Under the pieces are notes generated by a model. The model did no database searches. It saw nothing but the letters and a program-made list of their open reading frames with translations, and was not told the origin of the DNA. The translations under genes and the position numbers were made by a program. A stretch of DNA of 64,000 nucleotides from PALSA-693 sp963834725. GTDB taxonomy: Bacteria > Actinomycetota > Acidimicrobiia > Acidimicrobiales > Palsa-688. Each line of letters starts with the position of its first letter. Position 1 is the stretch's first letter. Where the stretch lies: positions 1,984,001 through 2,048,000 of the forward strand of contig CAWICN010000001.1 of the NCBI GenBank assembly GCA_963834725.1, written 5' to 3'. Of this stretch, positions 61,170 through 64,000 are shown piece after piece.

Positions 61170-62081
61170 TCAGGTCTGCAGCGGAAGCAGGACATCCGCC
61201 AGGTCCTTGAGGGCCGCGAGCCGGTCGTCCGGGTCAGAACTCTGGCTTGTGCCCCGGACCACGAACTTGGAGATTCCGGCATCGATGTACTGGGCGACCA
61301 GGCGCCGGAGGTGATCGGGGCCGACCGGGATGAGCTCGGCCACGTTCGCATCGGGCCGTCGGGCGCGCAGCTGGTCAAGGGTGCGCCGGTCGGGTGGTGT
61401 GGTGGCGTAGGGAACGCTCAGCCCGAAGTGCTCGGGATCGATGGCTCGGCCCGCCTCTGTGGCGGCCTGTTCGATCCGCTGCCGGGCGACCCCAGCCTCG
61501 GCCGGGGACATCGCTGAGCCGAGCCAGCCATCGGCGAAGCGGCCGGTGCGGGCCAGGGCGGCCGGGCCGCTCCCGCCGAACCACACCTCCAGGGGTTGCT
61601 GGCACGATCTACCGGGCGAGGGGAGGTCGTCGAAGCGGTACCGGCCGTTGTCAAAGGTGACCGGGTCTCCGGCCCACCAGGTACGCAGGAGCGGGGTGAC
61701 CTCTTCGAGCAGGTGCCCCCGGTTGGCTCCCGTGCTGCCCAGGGCCTGGCGCTCGCCGGGCTGATCGATCCCGACCACGAAGCTGAGGAGCAGCCGGCCC
61801 CGCGACAGCTGATCGATCTGAGCCAGCGACTTGGCCAGAGTGAGGGGGTTGCGGCCAATCGGCACCAGGTTGGCCCCGAGCTTGAGCGACGAAGTGGCCG
61901 CCGCCGCGAAGGACAGGCCGACCAGCGGGTCGAGGCCCCCACCGAGGGGGATGTCCGACAGCCACATGGTGTCGAAGCCCAGCGTCTCCAGGGCCTGGAC
62001 CTCAGCCAGGTACCGGTCGAGGCCGGCGCCGGTCGTCGCAGGGCCGTACGCCCCGACCGATACCGCGAAGCGGATCTTCAT
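61170..62081 (-). CDS. LLM-class (luciferase-like) flavin/F420-dependent oxidoreductase
   Basis: A 303-residue bacterial-luciferase-like TIM-barrel oxidoreductase. The N-terminus reads KIRFAVSVGAYGPATTG, with GFDTMWLSDIPLGGGLDP, KLGANLVPIGRNPLTLAKSLAQIDQLSRGRLLLS and WFGGSGPAALARTGRFADGWLGS as the typical cofactor and substrate segments. In actinobacteria these often use F420. The substrate is unknown. It sits between mdh and icd without an evident metabolic link. Confidence 0.87.
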   Translation of the reverse strand: MKIRFAVSVGAYGPATTGAGLDRYLAEVQALETLGFDTMWLSDIPLGGGLDPLVGLSFAAAATSSLKLGANLVPIGRNPLTLAKSLAQIDQLSRGRLLLSFVVGIDQPGERQALGSTGANRGHLLEEVTPLLRTWWAGDPVTFDNGRYRFDDLPSPGRSCQQPLEVWFGGSGPAALARTGRFADGWLGSAMSPAEAGVARQRIEQAATEAGRAIDPEHFGLSVPYATTPPDRRTLDQLRARRPDANVAELIPVGPDHLRRLVAQYIDAGISKFVVRGTSQSSDPDDRLAALKDLADVLLPLQT

Positions 62082-62126
62082 GCATCCATGGTGCCCGTTT
62101 TCGAGCCGGTAGTTCGATCCGGGACA

Positions 62127-62222
62127 GGAACCGCCGGACGGGAACCGCCGGAGGCGAACCGCCGGACGCGAACCGCCGGACGCGAACCGCCGGACGCGAA
62201 CCGCCGGACGCGAACCGCCGGA
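62127..62222. repeat. 14-bp tandem repeat array (about seven copies)
   Basis: About 6.9 copies of cgaaccgccggacg fill the spacer between the LLM gene start and the icd stop; the central four are identical. It lies upstream of the LLM oxidoreductase gene and may influence its expression. Confidence 0.93.
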
Positions 62223-62270
62223 ATGGACCGGGCCAGGGAATCCCGCAGCCGCGGCCCGTATCTCGGGCTG

Positions 62271-63467
62271 CTACAGGCGCTCGACGATGGCGTGCGCGAA
62301 CTCGGAGGTCTTCACCTCGGTGGCCCCCTCCATTTGGCGGGCAAAGTCGTAGGTGACAATCCTGTCGGCGATGGTCGCCTGCAGGGCGGTGATGATGTCG
62401 TCCGCCTCCTCCTGCCAGCCCAGGTGCTCGAACATCATCACTCCGGAGAGTAAAACCGAACCCGGATTGACCTTGTCCTGACCGGCGTACTTGGGCGCGG
62501 TCCCATGCGTGGCTTCGAAGATCCCGTGCCCGGTGACGTAATTGATGTTCGCCCCGGGAGCGATCCCGATCCCGCCCACCTGGGCGGCCAGAGCGTCTGA
62601 GAGGTAGTCGCCATTGAGATTGGTGGTGGCGATCACGTCAAAATCGTCAGGCCGGGTGAGCACCTGCTGGAGGGTGATGTCGGCGATATTGTCCTTTACC
62701 AGGACCTTTTCTCCCGCCTGACCGCCACAATCATCCCAGCCGACGGCGACATCGGAGAACTCCTCCTTGACCAGGTCGTAGCCCCAGTTTCGGAATGCCC
62801 CCTCGGTGAATTTCTGGATGTTGCCCTTGTGCACCAGCGTGACGGACTTGCGTCCGTGCCCGACCGCATAGTTGAGGGCAGCCCGGATGAGCCGCTTCGA
62901 ACCCGTAATCGATACCGGCTTGATGCCGATCCCGCTGTCGGGGTGGATGTTCCAGCCGAACTCGTCATGCAGCAGCTCGATCAGCCGCTTGGCTTCGGGC
63001 GTGCCCTCCTGCAGCTCGAGTCCGGCATAGATGTCCTCGGTGTTCTCCCGAAAGATGATCATGTCCACCAGATCAGGGCGTTTCACTGGCGAGGGGACAC
63101 CCTCGAACCAGCGAATGGGACGCAGGCACACGTAGAGATCGAGAATCTGGCGGAGAGCGACGTTGAGTGACCGGAAGCCTCCACCGACCGGCGTCGTCAA
63201 CGGGCCCTTGATGCCGATGAGGTATTCCTTGAAGACGTCGATCGTCTTCTGAGGCAGCCAGTCGCCGGTTTCGTTGTAGGCCTTCTGCCCGGCCAGAACT
63301 TCCTTCCAGAAGATGGTTTTGCCGTGCTTCTTCGCCGCGGCGTCGAAAACCAGCTTGGCTGCCGGCCAAATATCGACGCCGGTGCCATCACCTTCGATGA
63401 ACGGGATGATGGGCTGGTCGGAAACGGAGAGGGAGCCGTCCTTGGCCATGGAGATCTTGTCGGGCAT
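62271..63467 (-). CDS. icd: NADP-dependent isocitrate dehydrogenase
   Basis: A 398-residue enzyme similar to E. coli Icd. It has IPFIEGDGTGVDIWPA, the substrate-binding Ser in GGFRSLNVALRQ (the site phosphorylated by AceK in enterics), the Arg-rich LYVCLRPIRW and DMIIFRENTEDIYAG, the Lys/Tyr catalytic region and the cofactor-end sequence GTAPKYAGQDKVNPGSVLLSG. It decarboxylates isocitrate to 2-oxoglutarate. ATG 63467 is used. It lies divergent to the ATPase regulator at 63581. Confidence 0.94.
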   Translation of the reverse strand: MPDKISMAKDGSLSVSDQPIIPFIEGDGTGVDIWPAAKLVFDAAAKKHGKTIFWKEVLAGQKAYNETGDWLPQKTIDVFKEYLIGIKGPLTTPVGGGFRSLNVALRQILDLYVCLRPIRWFEGVPSPVKRPDLVDMIIFRENTEDIYAGLELQEGTPEAKRLIELLHDEFGWNIHPDSGIGIKPVSITGSKRLIRAALNYAVGHGRKSVTLVHKGNIQKFTEGAFRNWGYDLVKEEFSDVAVGWDDCGGQAGEKVLVKDNIADITLQQVLTRPDDFDVIATTNLNGDYLSDALAAQVGGIGIAPGANINYVTGHGIFEATHGTAPKYAGQDKVNPGSVLLSGVMMFEHLGWQEEADDIITALQATIADRIVTYDFARQMEGATEVKTSEFAHAIVERL

Positions 63468-63580
63468 GACCTAAGAGCCTACTGGCGGCATCCCCGGAGG
63501 CGTTCAGCGGACTCCCCGAGGCGGGGACAGCCGTCTCGGTAAGGAGGTGTTGTGCGGGCGCCCCATGCGATAATGCGCAT

Positions 63581-64000
63581 ATGGGGCAAGGGGAGCGCGG
63601 CCGGCCCTTGATAGGGCGGGAACGGCACCAGGCAACGGCGCGACCGCACCTCCAAGCCGGCGGCGGCGTGCTCCTCGCCGGCGGGCCGGGCGTCGGCAAG
63701 ACCGCGCTCGCCCGAGCGCTGGTCGACCCACTGGAAACTGACACCGATCACGCCGTCGAGTGGTTGCTCGCCGGTGCTACCGGCCCGGCGATACCCTTCG
63801 GGGCCTTTGCCCCGCTCGCACCCGAGGTCGGCGGGAGCGGCACGCTCAGTTGGGACGGCTTCGATTTGCTGCAGCGCATCCGGCGAGCCGTCATCGCCCG
63901 GGCTCACGGCCGTGCCCTGGTACTGGTAGTGGAAGATGCCCACCGGCTCGACGACGGGTCGGCAACCCTCGTCTTCCAGCTGGTGTCTGCCGGCCATGCT
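63581..64000 (+). CDS. LuxR/MalT-type ATPase regulator, 3' end beyond the window
   Basis: 140 codons from ATG 63581 remain open to the end of the window. The N-terminus MGQGERGRPLIGRERHQATA is followed by Walker A GGPGVGKTALARAL, a variable segment and Walker B LVLVVEDAHRLDDGSATLVF, the organisation of STAND-type ATPases at the N-terminus of large LuxR regulators. The DNA-binding end would lie past 64000. An AAGGAGG at 63541-63547 is too far from this ATG to serve it, so the start is uncertain. Confidence 0.78.
   Translation, partial: MGQGERGRPLIGRERHQATARPHLQAGGGVLLAGGPGVGKTALARALVDPLETDTDHAVEWLLAGATGPAIPFGAFAPLAPEVGGSGTLSWDGFDLLQRIRRAVIARAHGRALVLVVEDAHRLDDGSATLVFQLVSAGHA

Noticed and set aside
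62127..62222. CRISPR-like array in the 14-bp repeats
   Set aside because: Units abut without spacers and no cas genes are present; it is a simple tandem repeat.

Overview
This is a very GC-rich, gene-dense chromosomal window from an actinomycete-type bacterium. The evidence is two WhiB proteins, a mycobacterial-type neighbourhood of ppk with NUDIX and SixA genes, a UPF0182 protein, a DivIVA-domain protein, a class E-like sortase, a DtxR/IdeR-like iron box and frequent GTG starts in coupled GTGA/ATGA overlaps. An uncultured Acidimicrobiia-like actinobacterium would fit, but that placement is inference. I see no rRNA, tRNA, CRISPR array, insertion sequence or prophage.

Layout. 0.5-5.4 kb: alpha/beta hydrolase, MFS exporter, a PLP decarboxylase and an epoxide hydrolase; the last two each carry one apparent +1 frameshift. 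5.4-9.9 kb: a tightly overlapped minus-strand operon (MaoC-like, HAD beta-phosphoglucomutase-like, GH65 phosphorylase, PNPOx-like) for alpha-glucan/disaccharide phosphorolysis. 10-16 kb: DUF445, DinB, VOC, GNAT, TIGR01777, nucleotidyltransferase and AlkB genes. 16-22.6 kb: minus-strand Lon-like PDZ protease, DivIVA-like coiled-coil protein and UPF0182 membrane protein; the last two are interrupted. 22.7-29.8 kb: HEAT protein, MreB-like, MoaE, an HtrA-fold protein that has lost its catalytic triad, an SDR and a DUF2342/zincin-like protein. 30-37 kb: phosphate module (two-component system, phoU, pstSCAB). 37-44.4 kb: Rrf2 regulator, SixA phosphatase, sortase, NUDIX, ppk, a small conserved-looking protein and leuA behind a leucine-rich leader peptide and attenuator. 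44.4-52 kb: a decayed gene, two whiB genes, tatA, glutamate formimidoyltransferase, a macrodomain protein, a truncated DUF559 protein and a VWA/AAA pair. 52-64 kb: GH2 glycosidase, SCP2 protein, poly-gamma-glutamate hydrolase-like protein, an iron ABC transporter behind an IdeR-like box, mdh, an LLM oxidoreductase, icd and the start of a LuxR/MalT-type ATPase regulator that runs off the end.

Two themes cut across the window. First, short tandem repeats are unusually common. Several unrelated proteins contain 18-bp (hexapeptide) repeat tracts, and several spacers carry 14-25 bp tandem arrays. Second, the reading-frame breaks are concentrated in a few genes: GAD-like, epoxide hydrolase, UPF0182, DivIVA-like and the 44.4-44.9 kb pseudogene. 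Seven of them are single-base insertions with good coding on both sides. That points to local sequence error or recent decay and should be resolved from reads before the genes are called dead.
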